A stretch of 64,000 bases of DNA from Streptomyces sp. NRRL F-525 (lineage in GTDB: Bacteria; Actinomycetota; Actinomycetes; Streptomycetales; Streptomycetaceae). Of the stretch, positions 41,048 to 49,282 are shown in pieces. The notes under the pieces are model-generated. The model had not been told where the DNA came from. It did no database searches and saw nothing but the letters and a program-made list of their open reading frames with translations. Positions within the stretch are counted from its first letter, which is position 1; every line of letters starts with the position of its first letter. Made by a program: the position numbers and the translations under genes. The stretch lies in NCBI RefSeq assembly GCF_000716605.1, contig NZ_JNXE01000009.1, forward strand, positions 206,800 through 270,799, given 5' to 3'.

Positions 41048-41668
41048 TCAGGACTCCTTGACGGCGATGGTCTCCACCGTGTTCGCCACGTGCTCGAACG
41101 CGTCCGCCGCTTCCTCCAGCACATCCACGATCTGCTTGAGCTTCAGCACCTCGATGGCCTCGTACTTGCCGTTGAAGAGCATGGCCAGCAGCTTGCGGTG
41201 GATCTGGTCGGCCTGGTTCTCCAGGCGGTTGACCTCGATCCAGTACTCCGTGAGGTTGTCCATCGTGCGCAGGTTCGGCATGGCCTCGGCGGTGAGCTCC
41301 GCCGCCCGCGCCAGCACCTCGATCTGCTGCTCGACGCCCTTGGGCAGTTCCTCCACGTTGTAGAGGACGACCAGGTCGACGGCCTCCTCCATGAAGTCCA
41401 TGATGTCGTCGAGGCAGGAAGCGAGGTTGTAGATGTCCTCGCGGTCGAAGGGCGTGATGAAGGAGGAGTTCAGCTGATGGAAGATCGCGTGCGTGGCATC
41501 GTCACCGGCGTGTTCCGCGGCCCGCATACGCTCTGCGATCTCGGCCCGGCCGGCGGTGTCCGCCCCGAGCAGTTCCATGAGGAGTTTCGAGCCCGTGACG
41601 ATGTTGTCCGCGGACGCGGCGAACATGTCGTAGAAGCTCGTCTCCCTGGGGGTCAGACGAAAGCGCAC
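41048..41668 (-). CDS. DUF47 (PhoU-like) Pit accessory protein
   Basis: The 206-residue helical protein starts MRFRLTPRETSFYDMFAASA and has LASCLDDIMDFMEEAVDLVV and ALVVLYNVEEL-like helices typical of DUF47, a PhoU relative that binds metal and modulates Pit carriers. The GTG start has little ribosome site. The pair DUF47-pit is found in many actinobacteria. It is divergent from csoR with a 188-base gap. Confidence 0.9.
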   Translation of the reverse strand: MRFRLTPRETSFYDMFAASADNIVTGSKLLMELLGADTAGRAEIAERMRAAEHAGDDATHAIFHQLNSSFITPFDREDIYNLASCLDDIMDFMEEAVDLVVLYNVEELPKGVEQQIEVLARAAELTAEAMPNLRTMDNLTEYWIEVNRLENQADQIHRKLLAMLFNGKYEAIEVLKLKQIVDVLEEAADAFEHVANTVETIAVKES

Positions 41669-41821
41669 AAGGGGTCCTCGGGAAGCATGGGTTTCGGTCA
41701 GGCTGATGCTAAGTGCATCATCCGGCCACGGCTAATGGGCCGTCCCCCAGTGTCGCCCATCAGGCACAGTGATCCGCACGGGGGCGTACCAAGGGCCCTA
41801 TACCCAGCAAAGTTCGTTACG

Positions 41822-41842
41822 ATATACCCACTAGGGGTATAT
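41822..41842. promoter_or_regulatory. CsoR operator
   Basis: ATATACCC and GGGTATAT with a five-base spacer form the classic copper-repressor operator, 14 bases before the csoR start. A half-site (CTATACCC) occurs at 41799-41806. Confidence 0.85.
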
Positions 41843-41856
41843 GTCTGGAGGACGCG

Positions 41857-42231
41857 ATGGACGCGATGACGACCACCGAGGCCGGCGCGGCGGCAGCGCC
41901 CTCCGAACCGACGCGGGAGCCGGTCGACGACCTGGCCCAGGAACCGGTCACGCACGGTTACCACCACCAGAAGGACGAGCACCTCAAGCGCCTGCGCCGG
42001 ATCGAGGGCCAGGTCCGCGGTCTGCAGCGCATGGTCGACGAGGACGTCTACTGCATCGACATACTCACCCAGGTGTCCGCCTCAACGAAGGCCCTGCAGT
42101 CGTTCGCGCTGCAGCTCCTGGAGGAACACCTGCGGCACTGCGTCGCCGACGCGGCGGTCAAGGGCGGCGAGGAGATCGACGCGAAGGTCGACGAGGCGAC
42201 GAAGGCGATCGCCCGACTCCTCCGCACCTGA
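41857..42231 (+). CDS. csoR: Copper-sensing repressor CsoR
   Basis: This 124-residue repressor releases DNA when Cu(I) binds. The copper ligands are Cys66, His91 and Cys95, spaced exactly as Cys36-His61-Cys65 in M. tuberculosis CsoR. The core reads DEHLKRLRRIEGQVRGLQRM and EEHLRHCVADAA. The N-terminal ~35 residues are disordered. A GGAGG is five bases before the ATG, and its own operator overlaps the promoter. No copper ATPase is adjacent, so its other targets lie elsewhere. Confidence 0.93.
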   Translation: MDAMTTTEAGAAAAPSEPTREPVDDLAQEPVTHGYHHQKDEHLKRLRRIEGQVRGLQRMVDEDVYCIDILTQVSASTKALQSFALQLLEEHLRHCVADAAVKGGEEIDAKVDEATKAIARLLRT

Positions 42232-42281
42232 CCAACCCGGCCCCTCCGCACGAAACTAACCAGTGCGGGGATCCCGACCGG

Positions 42282-42464
42282 TTAGTCGGGCGTACAGGAC
42301 GACGCGTCCCGCTCCTCGGCGACCTTCAGCACCTCGTCGATGCTCTCCAGGCTGAGCCGGTCCTCGGCGGCCGAGGCCGCGATGATCAGGTCTCCGCACA
42401 GCTCGATCTCGGCGAGGGCCACGTGGTCCTGAACTGCCGTACCGCCGACCGGAGCCACGTGCAT
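42282..42464 (-). CDS. Small conserved protein (60 aa)
   Basis: The protein reads MHVAPVGGTAVQDHVALAEI and continues LCGDLIIAASAAEDRLSLES with a helical acidic end. Its codon bias and composition are those of a real gene, and I recall near-identical short proteins in other streptomycetes beside csoR. The start may instead be the GTG at 42458, which is eight bases from AAGAGG, or the GTG at 42467. Function unknown. Confidence 0.6.
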   Translation of the reverse strand: MHVAPVGGTAVQDHVALAEIELCGDLIIAASAAEDRLSLESIDEVLKVAEERDASSCTPD

Positions 42465-42571
42465 CACCTCTTCTCTGCCGCCACCGACTTCCTAGAGTAG
42501 GGAGCGGTCTACACAACGCGCATGGCACGGACGGGCTAGTCCTCACCCCGACCCACACCGACCGTTTCAGG

Positions 42572-43414
42572 TCACTTCTCGGCGATCTGCCCGGCGTAGA
42601 TGTCCTTCGACGCCGGAAGCCGTACGTCCACGGGGGCCCCGAAGTCGTACAGCAACGTCGTCGAGGTGACCGCCACCGGGTTGTGGCGCTGCCCGTTGAC
42701 GAAGCTGAACCGCTGCCCCAGTTTGCGGACGCGCCCCTGGTCGTCGAGGTAGACGTCGAAGGGCACCCGGGCGGTGGCGAACCCTTTCGCCGCCGACCTC
42801 AGGGCCACCTCGTTCCCCGCCGACGCACTCCGTGCCGCGACGGCGAGATCGGCGACCCCCCGATAGTGACGCACGGAGGCCCCGGCCACCTCCGTCTTTC
42901 CGAGATACGTCGCCGTAGTCGTCCCGCGCAGCAACTCGGCGGCGGCGTACGGGTCGGTGGCGCCGCCGGTCACGAGGTTGCCGTCGGACAGCGTCCCGGT
43001 GTCGACCCGTACCCATTTGTCGGCGGGCACCCCGGCGCCCCGGTTCTTCATGAACAGGGCGCCCGGCGCGAGGAGTTCGGTGATCGGCCGGTGCTCGCTG
43101 GCGCCCGCCGGGTCCTGCGGCAGCTGCACCCTCAGCCGGCCGAGCCGACGCCGGAAGTCGTAGACGCCCTCGCCGCGGATGGTCACGCGAGTACCGCCGG
43201 TGGCCATCTCCATGGACGTACGGGCCTGCGAACTCCCCGCCGCCACAAGGGAGTCGGCCGCGCGCCGCACCACCGCGGCCACGTCCCCGCCGCCGCGTGC
43301 GTCCGCGGTCGCCACCCCGTCGCCGCCGCCGCACCCACCGGTGCCGACACAGACCCCGACCATGAGTCCGGCCGCGACGACCGCTCCGCCCGCGCGCCTC
43401 TGCTGCCGCTCCAT
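42572..43414 (-). CDS. Lipoprotein (LppX/LprG-like fold likely)
   Basis: The 280-residue precursor has a lipoprotein signal (AGGAVVAAGLMVGVCVGTGG, then C in GTGGCGGG). The mature part reads SSQARTSMEMATGGTRVTIR, VYDFRRRLGRLRVQL and LFMKNRGAGVPADKWVRVDT, resembling actinobacterial LppX/LprAFG lipoproteins that carry lipids or act in assembly, though the match is by pattern only. It is probably anchored on the outer face of the membrane. Confidence 0.7.
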   Translation of the reverse strand: MERQQRRAGGAVVAAGLMVGVCVGTGGCGGGDGVATADARGGGDVAAVVRRAADSLVAAGSSQARTSMEMATGGTRVTIRGEGVYDFRRRLGRLRVQLPQDPAGASEHRPITELLAPGALFMKNRGAGVPADKWVRVDTGTLSDGNLVTGGATDPYAAAELLRGTTTATYLGKTEVAGASVRHYRGVADLAVAARSASAGNEVALRSAAKGFATARVPFDVYLDDQGRVRKLGQRFSFVNGQRHNPVAVTSTTLLYDFGAPVDVRLPASKDIYAGQIAEK

Positions 43415-43571
43415 AGCCTGCCGTACCCCCGTACGTCGTCACGGGCCCTGTCGTTCCGCTTAACGACGGGTAGATGGGCCCGTCACGCGTCGTCGCGGCC
43501 GTACAACCGCCCTAGGGGCGTCGCGCGACCGCCATACGAGCGCTTTACCCGGACTGGGTACCGTGGTCGGT

Positions 43572-43751
43572 GTGGCGCAGCAGGACGAACGGCAGGCTCC
43601 CCCCGCACATCCCGAACACCGCACGACGACGGTCGAGCAGGGCCCCTTCTGCTTCGCCCGTTGCGTCTGCGGCTGGCGAGGCCCCGCGAGACGGGCGAGA
43701 AGCCAGGCCAGGACGGATGCCACCGGGCATCTGCCTGTTCCGAACCTGTGA
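43572..43751 (+). CDS. Small Cys-rich protein (59 aa)
   Basis: The protein has an acidic/Gln start (VAQQDERQAPPAHPEHRTTT) and a core GPFCFARCVCGWRGPARRAR with three Cys in C-x3-C-x-C. It may bind zinc or another metal or nucleic acid. The GTG at 43572 lies seven bases after TACCGT (43559-43564), which suggests a leaderless transcript. A GTG nine bases earlier lies inside that -10 and is unlikely. Similar short proteins are conserved in Streptomyces; function unknown. Confidence 0.6.
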   Translation: MAQQDERQAPPAHPEHRTTTVEQGPFCFARCVCGWRGPARRARSQARTDATGHLPVPNL

Positions 43752-43816
43752 CATGACCACGAGAACTTGTGGGGTCCGGCCCGTATCTCACTTCACGGAA
43801 CCCCACAGGAGGCGAA

Positions 43817-45388
43817 ATGCAACGGCGTTCGTTCATAGGCGGCGGCGTGGCCGCGATAGCGGCGGTCGCGACCACCGCGTGCAACGGCAAGAACACCGGC
43901 GGCGGTGACACGTCCGCCACGGCGACCAGCGCCTCCACCTCAACGAGCACATCGGGCCTGCGCACCACCACCGCGGCCGCCGCCGCCAACTGGGCCGCCC
44001 TGGCCCGCGAGCTGGACGGCACCCTGGTCCGCCCCGGTGACGCCTCCTGGAAGACGGCCCACCAGCTCTACAACACCCGCTTCGACTCCCTGAAGCCGGC
44101 CGCGGTGGCGTACGTGGCGAACCCCGACGACATCCGCTCGGTCCTCGCCTACGCCCGCGCCCACAGCATCCGCGTCGCGATCCGCAACGGCGGCCACTCC
44201 TACGCCGGCTACTCCTCCGGTGACGGCCGCCTCATCCTCGACGTGTCGAAGCTGAACAAGATCCGGGCGAGCGGCTCCTCCGCGGTCGTCGGCGCCGGCG
44301 CCAAACTGATCGACGTGTACCGGGGCCTGGCCGCGAAGGGCGTGACCATCCCCGCCGGTTCCTGCCCCACGGTCGGCGTCTCCGGCCTCACCCTGGGCGG
44401 CGGCCACGGCGTGGTCTCCCGCGCGTACGGCCTGACCTGCGACAGCCTCACGCAGGCCACGCTGATCACGGCGGACGGCAAGCAGGTGGTGGCCAACTCC
44501 ACTGAGAACAAAGACCTGTTCTGGGCACTGCGCGGCGCGGGCAACGGCAACTTCGGCGTCGTGACGGAGCTCCAGTTCAAGACCCACCCCGCACCCCAGG
44601 CCGTATCGGGCTATCTGACCTGGCCGTCGTCGATGGCGGCGGCCGTGGTCAAGGCCTGGCAGGAGTGGGGCCCGGACCAGCCCGACGAGATCTGGTCGTC
44701 CTGCCACCTCACGAACACCCCGGGCGGCACCCCCAAGGTCTCAGTCGCGTGCTTCTCCCTGGGCACCTACAACGAACTCCAGAACGCGGTCGACAAGCTG
44801 GCCCACCTGGTCGGCGGCAACGCGTCGAGCGTCTCGCTGAAGCGGCACACGTACGAGGAGTCGATGGACGCGTACGCGGGCTGCTCGTCGTTCTCGACGG
44901 ACGCCCAGTGCCACCTGCCCGGCTCGACCCCCGGCCGCTCCCCGCAGGGCGCACTCGCGAGGGAGACCTACGTCGGCCGCTCGGACTTCTTCGACCGCTC
45001 GATCTCGGCCACGGGCATCCAGACGATGCTCAACCAGATGAAGGCGGTCCGCGGCAACTCCGGCGACATCGCCCTGACGGCCCTCGGCGGCGCGGTCAAC
45101 CGTGTCTCCCCCACAGCAACGGCCTTCGTCCACCGCCGCTCCCGCATCCTGGCCCAGTACATAGTCTCCTGGCCCTCCGGCACGGCCGGCACGTCAGCCC
45201 AGTCCTGGCTGACGTCCTTCCACAACGCCATGAAGCCCTACGCCTCCGGCGCGGCCTACCAGAACTACACAGACCCGACTCTTACGAACTGGCGCAAGGC
45301 GTACTACGGCGACGCGGCGACCCGCCTGACGACGCTGAAGAAGCAGTACGACCCCGGTCACTTCTTCACGTACCCGCAGGGGTTGTAA
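43817..45388 (+). CDS. Secreted FAD-linked oxidase (berberine-bridge type)
   Basis: The 523-residue protein begins MQRRSFIGGGVAAIAAVATT, with a twin-arginine motif, then AC at residue 22 as a possible lipobox, so it is probably a Tat-exported lipoprotein. The FAD_binding_4 domain has RNGGHSYAGYSSGDGRL (His127) and AGSCPTVGVSG (Cys183), the two residues that usually bind FAD covalently. The BBE domain forms the C-terminus (WRKAYYGDAATRLTTLKKQY). Substrates are likely sugars or phenolic compounds. AGGAGG is close before the ATG. Confidence 0.88.
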   Translation: MQRRSFIGGGVAAIAAVATTACNGKNTGGGDTSATATSASTSTSTSGLRTTTAAAAANWAALARELDGTLVRPGDASWKTAHQLYNTRFDSLKPAAVAYVANPDDIRSVLAYARAHSIRVAIRNGGHSYAGYSSGDGRLILDVSKLNKIRASGSSAVVGAGAKLIDVYRGLAAKGVTIPAGSCPTVGVSGLTLGGGHGVVSRAYGLTCDSLTQATLITADGKQVVANSTENKDLFWALRGAGNGNFGVVTELQFKTHPAPQAVSGYLTWPSSMAAAVVKAWQEWGPDQPDEIWSSCHLTNTPGGTPKVSVACFSLGTYNELQNAVDKLAHLVGGNASSVSLKRHTYEESMDAYAGCSSFSTDAQCHLPGSTPGRSPQGALARETYVGRSDFFDRSISATGIQTMLNQMKAVRGNSGDIALTALGGAVNRVSPTATAFVHRRSRILAQYIVSWPSGTAGTSAQSWLTSFHNAMKPYASGAAYQNYTDPTLTNWRKAYYGDAATRLTTLKKQYDPGHFFTYPQGL

Positions 45389-45393
45389 GGGGA

Positions 45394-45416
45394 GGGACCG
45401 GGTCGACTCCGGTCCC
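45394..45416 (+). terminator. Hairpin after the FAD oxidase gene
   Basis: GGGACCGG and CCGGTCCC form an 8-bp stem with a seven-base loop, six bases after the stop codon. Confidence 0.65.
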
Positions 45417-45432
45417 GAAGACGCCCTTTGTC

Positions 45433-45573
45433 TTTAGGGGCGCGGGGCTGTATCTATTTGCGGCTCCGCCGCGCGGGCGCGACCACCCCAGGCGGAACCA
45501 ATCAACCCCGATCCGCCACACCCCCTAGGGGCGCGGGGAACTGCGCGACCAGCCACAACGGCCCCGCAGCCAA
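45433..45573. repeat. Streptomyces intergenic repeat (GGGGCGCGGGG family), two copies
   Basis: Two copies of the widespread sequence GGGGCGCGGGG are present: at 45436 followed by CTGTATCTATTTGCGG, and at 45529 followed by AACTGCGCGACCAGCCACA. A third copy with the same tail is at 52495. These are common intergenic elements, possibly transcription ends. Confidence 0.7.
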
Positions 45574-45592
45574 AGAACCGACCTCAAAGCCT

Positions 45593-46300
45593 TCAGGCAG
45601 CGAGGTCCCGCTCCTCCGTACCGGACGACTCACTACGCGCCCCCGGAATCAAGGCATCCCGCCCAACCCCCCGCGCGCCGGCCGACCGAACCAGCCACCC
45701 ACCCCACGCCGACCCCTCAACCGCCTTCAGCACCGGCGTAAGCAGAGCCATCGCAACCGGCGAGAGCAGCAGCGCAACAGCCGTACCGAGCGCGAACCCC
45801 CCGATCACATCAGTCGGATAGTGCACACCCATGTAGACCCGGCAGAACCCTTCGAGCAACGCAAGCCCGATCCCCACCACCCCGAACCGCCGATCCGCCA
45901 CGAACAACGCGACCCCCATCGCCATGGTGATGGTCGCGTGATCGCTCACGAACGAGAAGTCGGTCTTCCCGGAGATCAGCACATCGATCCCCGTGTGGTC
46001 GAGAAACGGCCGCGGCCGCTCCACGAACCCGCGTATGGGCACGTTCACGAGCACGGCGAGCGAGGCGGCGAGCGGCGCCCACACGAGCCCGGCCACAGAC
46101 CCCGCCGCGTCCTCACCCCCACGCCGCCGCACGGACCACCAGCACCACACCACGAGCAGCACCATCGCGACGAGCAACCCGTACTCCCCGACGAACGACA
46201 TACCCCGGTCGAACCAGTGCGGTGCGTCCTTGGCGAGCCCATTGATGTCGTAGAGCAGATCGACGTCGGGATTCGACCCGGATTCGGCGAGTACAGCCAT
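45593..46300 (-). CDS. PAP2-family phosphatase (BcrC-like undecaprenyl pyrophosphatase)
   Basis: The 235-residue membrane protein has PAP2 motifs NVPIRGFVERPRPFLD (K/R-x6-RP), SFVSDHATITMAMG (the S-D-H-A variant of PSGH) and CRVYMGVHYPTDVIGG (final His and Asp). The S-D-H-A form is seen in BcrC enzymes that recycle undecaprenyl pyrophosphate in wall synthesis and give bacitracin tolerance. About five helices are seen. Start ATG at 46300 follows AGGAG by eleven bases. Confidence 0.85.
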   Translation of the reverse strand: MAVLAESGSNPDVDLLYDINGLAKDAPHWFDRGMSFVGEYGLLVAMVLLVVWCWWSVRRRGGEDAAGSVAGLVWAPLAASLAVLVNVPIRGFVERPRPFLDHTGIDVLISGKTDFSFVSDHATITMAMGVALFVADRRFGVVGIGLALLEGFCRVYMGVHYPTDVIGGFALGTAVALLLSPVAMALLTPVLKAVEGSAWGGWLVRSAGARGVGRDALIPGARSESSGTEERDLAA

Positions 46301-46466
46301 GGTGCTGCGGCTCCTTCGTCGTAGTTCCGGGCGCACCTCTCGTGCGCATTACTGAACAGGAACGCACGGTCCCGGTTAATACGTTCCACCCTCCACCGAA
46401 TGATCACTCAGACGTTATCGAAGAGAGACTCATCGCCGCAGCTCAGGGGGTGGGTTCACGCTCGGT

Positions 46467-47468
46467 TCACACCGTCGTGGGGAGCGCTTTCGCGCCATCT
46501 TCGGTGACCCGGGTGGCGCCGAAGTAATCGGGGGTGTCAATGGGGTCGAAACGGATCACAGCACCCGTCCGGGGTGCGTCGATCATGTACCCGCCGCCGA
46601 CATAAATCCCCACATGCCGGATCGCCCGGGAATTGGTCAGGTCGTCCGAGAAGAACACCAGATCTCCCGGCAGCAATTCGGCCCGCTGCGGATGCGGCCC
46701 CGCGTTGTACTGATCGTTCGCGACGCGCGGCAACGTGATCCCCGCACTCGCGAACGCCGCCTTCGTCAGCCCCGAGCAGTCGAACCGCCCGTCCTGGTCG
46801 GCCGTACCGTTCCCGCCCCACAGATACGGCGTGCCCAGCTTGCTCTGCGCGTACGTGATCGCGGTGGCGGCCTGCTCGGAGGGATCGACCCGGCTGACGG
46901 GCGCGGCGAAGCTCTGCGAGAGCGTCGTGATCGTCTTCACGTAGTTCTTGGTCTCGGAGTACGGCGGCACGCCCCCGTACTTGATGACCGCGTACGCCCC
47001 CGCGTTGTACGAGGCGAGCATGTTCGCGGTCTGGTTCCCCGGCACGTCCTTCACGTACGAGGCGAGCTCGCAGTCGTAGGTCGCGGCCGACGGGATCGCG
47101 TCGTTCGGGTCCCATACGTTGCGTACGCCGTCGCCGTTGCCGTCGATGCCGTGCGTGGCCCAGGTCCCGGGGATGAACTGCGCTATCCCCTCGGCCTTCG
47201 CCGGGCTCTTCGCGTTCGGGTTGAACCCGCTCTCCTGGTACAGCTGGGCGGCGAGCAGCGCGGGGTTGAGGGCGGGGCAGAGGTTGCCCCACTTCTGCAC
47301 GAGCGCCGAATACGCCGTCGGCACCGCGCCCTTGGCGAGCGCGACGCTCCCGCCGCCGGCCCCGTTCACGAGGTTCCCGGCGACGAGGTAGACCCCGACG
47401 ACGAGCAGCATCACAAAGCTGAGCCCCAGCCCAGCCGCGACCCCACCGGCCACCCATACTTTTCGCAC
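46467..47468 (-). CDS. Bifunctional wall hydrolase: lytic transglycosylase plus NlpC/P60
   Basis: The 333-residue protein has an N-terminal signal anchor (GLGLSFVMLLVVGVYLVAGN), an SLT domain with catalytic Glu79 (LLAAQLYQESGFNPNAKSPA; AEGIAQFIPGTW) and an NlpC/P60 domain with Cys231 (RFDCSGLTKAAF) and His285 (IRHVGIYVGGGYM). Such two-domain enzymes act as VirB1-like wall openers in Gram-positive type IV secretion and conjugation. A type IV-like operon lies 9 kb away, and other genes stand between, so the link is suggestive only. GTG start with GGGGGAGGG upstream. Confidence 0.9.
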   Translation of the reverse strand: MRKVWVAGGVAAGLGLSFVMLLVVGVYLVAGNLVNGAGGGSVALAKGAVPTAYSALVQKWGNLCPALNPALLAAQLYQESGFNPNAKSPAKAEGIAQFIPGTWATHGIDGNGDGVRNVWDPNDAIPSAATYDCELASYVKDVPGNQTANMLASYNAGAYAVIKYGGVPPYSETKNYVKTITTLSQSFAAPVSRVDPSEQAATAITYAQSKLGTPYLWGGNGTADQDGRFDCSGLTKAAFASAGITLPRVANDQYNAGPHPQRAELLPGDLVFFSDDLTNSRAIRHVGIYVGGGYMIDAPRTGAVIRFDPIDTPDYFGATRVTEDGAKALPTTV

Positions 47469-47594
47469 GGCTCAACCCTCCCCCATGACAGCCCTGTTCA
47501 AGGCCATTTCCGGGGAGGGTGGCGGCATTTCGCCGTGCTTCCACCACATCTGACGCGTATTCAACGAGTCGCGCGCACCGCACACTGATCCTTA

Positions 47595-48380
47595 TTACGG
47601 GTCAGTCGTCGCATCCTTGTACAACTCGGCCGCCTCTTTCCCGAACACCACGCTGTACGAGATGTCGGGCGTCAGCCCGCCCTGCTCATGCCCGCCGATG
47701 ACCCCCACGACTTGCTGGTCCCCGTTCACCCAGGGACTGCCGCTGGTGCCGCCGGTGAAGCCCGGGCAGTCGATGCGCTGCTGGGTGCCGCTGTGCAGGG
47801 TCGGCTTGTTGGTGCAGCTGATCGGCTGGTCGGTGGCGGAGGGATACCCGGTGATCGTCACCGCCGTGGCCCCGGTCGCCGTCCCGGTCGTGAACCGGTC
47901 GGCGCCCACCACGTCCTCGATGTTCTTACCGCCCACCTCGACGAGCGTGGCGAACCCGATGTCGCTGTCCTCGGCCTGCCCCTTGGACCACCCGTCCGGC
48001 AGGAACCGCTGCTCGACCTTCCACACCCCGTACGGCGCCTTGCCGTCCCGGTAGCCCGGCACGAACACGTCGCCCGGGTCCCCGTCCAGGCAGTGGGCCG
48101 CGCTGACGATGAGGTTGTGCCCCGCGCTGTGCACCACGGACGCGGTGCAGTGATGCCCGCCGGCGAGGCTGGTGGCGTGGGCCGCCCCGAACAGGGCCCC
48201 GACCCGCAGGCTCTGCTTGCTCACCTCGGTCACGGTGGTCACGCCGAAGGGCCCGGGGCCGTCGTCGGCGGTCGCCACAGAGGCCGAGGTCAGTGCCAGC
48301 GTCACCACGGCGACGAACAGCGCGTACCTACGGTTGCCCGCGAGGCGAGCGGAACGGGAGATGCGTGAGCTGCGCTTCAT
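47595..48380 (-). CDS. Secreted trypsin-like serine protease
   Basis: The 261-residue precursor has a Sec signal (NRRYALFVAVVTLALTSASV) and the triad His96 (VSAAHCLDGD), Asp140 (AEDSDIGFATL) and Ser213 (FTGGTSGSPWVNG). The motif GTSGSPW and small size are like V8/glutamyl endopeptidase-type proteases. Disulfide Cys are seen near His96 and Ser213. It is divergent from the DUF397 gene at 48569. No strong ribosome site is seen before the chosen ATG. Confidence 0.85.
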   Translation of the reverse strand: MKRSSRISRSARLAGNRRYALFVAVVTLALTSASVATADDGPGPFGVTTVTEVSKQSLRVGALFGAAHATSLAGGHHCTASVVHSAGHNLIVSAAHCLDGDPGDVFVPGYRDGKAPYGVWKVEQRFLPDGWSKGQAEDSDIGFATLVEVGGKNIEDVVGADRFTTGTATGATAVTITGYPSATDQPISCTNKPTLHSGTQQRIDCPGFTGGTSGSPWVNGDQQVVGVIGGHEQGGLTPDISYSVVFGKEAAELYKDATTDP

Positions 48381-48568
48381 CGGGCCCCACTCTGTCCCAC
48401 GAAGGTGAGAAAGGACGTCGACGTTTACTGAAATTTCGCTGTGAACAGCGCGTTCGCGCTCGAGTCGACGCTTGGTCCGGCGGTCTGTCCACCGTACTGT
48501 CCGTCCGCCCCTCCCGCCTCTCCTGCGCGATACTCGTCGTCTCCCCGGCACCCGACGAAGGAAACCCC

Positions 48569-48865
48569 GTGTCCGACATCCCCCCCGACCTCACCTGGGA
48601 ACGAGCCGCCCCACCGGACGCGACCGGCCCCGGCCCCTGGATCGAGCTCGCCTTCGGCCCCGGCGACGACGGCGAGGCCCCGGTCTACATCCGCGAGACC
48701 AGCGACCCCGAGAACGTCGTCACCACCAACCGCCGCAAGTGGGACGCCTTCGTACTCGGCGTACAGGCAGGCGAGTTCGACCACTTCGTGGAGGGAGTGA
48801 CGGACGTCGAAGGTGCGGCGGACACAACAGCCCCGGAAACCAAGGGAATCGGGCCGGATGCATAG
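48569..48865 (+). CDS. DUF397 domain protein without XRE neighbour
   Basis: The 98-residue protein has PGPWIELAFGPGDDGEAPVY, IRETSDPENVVTTNRRKWDA and FVLGVQAGEFDHFV, the C-terminal DUF397 pattern (R-TxxPxxVVTTxRxKWDAFxxGVxxGEFD). No XRE/DUF5753 gene is beside it, unlike the pair at 10774-11804. GTG start with AAGGA upstream. Its last codons overlap the VOC gene by eight bases. Confidence 0.8.
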   Translation: MSDIPPDLTWERAAPPDATGPGPWIELAFGPGDDGEAPVYIRETSDPENVVTTNRRKWDAFVLGVQAGEFDHFVEGVTDVEGAADTTAPETKGIGPDA

Positions 48866-49241
48866 AAGCCGCGTCTTCGCCCTCCTGATCGACACCCCGG
48901 GCCCGGAGGCCGCCGCCGCGGCGGCCTTCTGGTCGGCCGCGCTCGGCACCCCGGCGGAACCGGTCCCCGGCGAGGAGCAGTTCACCACGCTCCACGAGGC
49001 GATCCCCGGCCTGGTCACGGCAGTTCAGTCCATCGACGACCCCAACCCCCGCTTCCACATCGACATCGAGACCGACGACGTGGAGGCGGAGACCACCCGC
49101 CTGCTCACCCTCGGCGCGACCGAGACCGCCCGCTGGCTGGAGTGCCGGGTACTGCGCGCCCCCGGCGGCCACCTGCTCTGCGTCCTGCCGGTGCACAGCG
49201 ACCCGGCAGTGTTCAACGCCCAGGCGCGCACCTGGAGTTGA
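48858..49241 (+). CDS. VOC-family (glyoxalase-fold) protein
   Basis: The 127-residue protein begins MHRSRVFALLIDTPGPEAAA and has AAFWSAALGTPAEPVPGEEQ, RFHIDIETDDVEAETTRLLT and RVLRAPGGHLLCVLPVHS, with beta-alpha-beta-beta-beta repeats. Metal ligands are not clear, so it may be a binding or resistance protein and not an enzyme. It overlaps the DUF397 gene by eight bases. Confidence 0.8.
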   Translation: MHRSRVFALLIDTPGPEAAAAAAFWSAALGTPAEPVPGEEQFTTLHEAIPGLVTAVQSIDDPNPRFHIDIETDDVEAETTRLLTLGATETARWLECRVLRAPGGHLLCVLPVHSDPAVFNAQARTWS

Positions 49242-49282
49242 AGGGGAGCCGGGGCAAGCCAAGGGGATCCGGAAGGGACGGC

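Noticed and set aside
42240..42290. Weak hairpin CTAACCAGT...ACCGGTTAG after csoR.
   Set aside because: The arms pair only in part, and it is not clearly a terminator. It was left out of the feature list.
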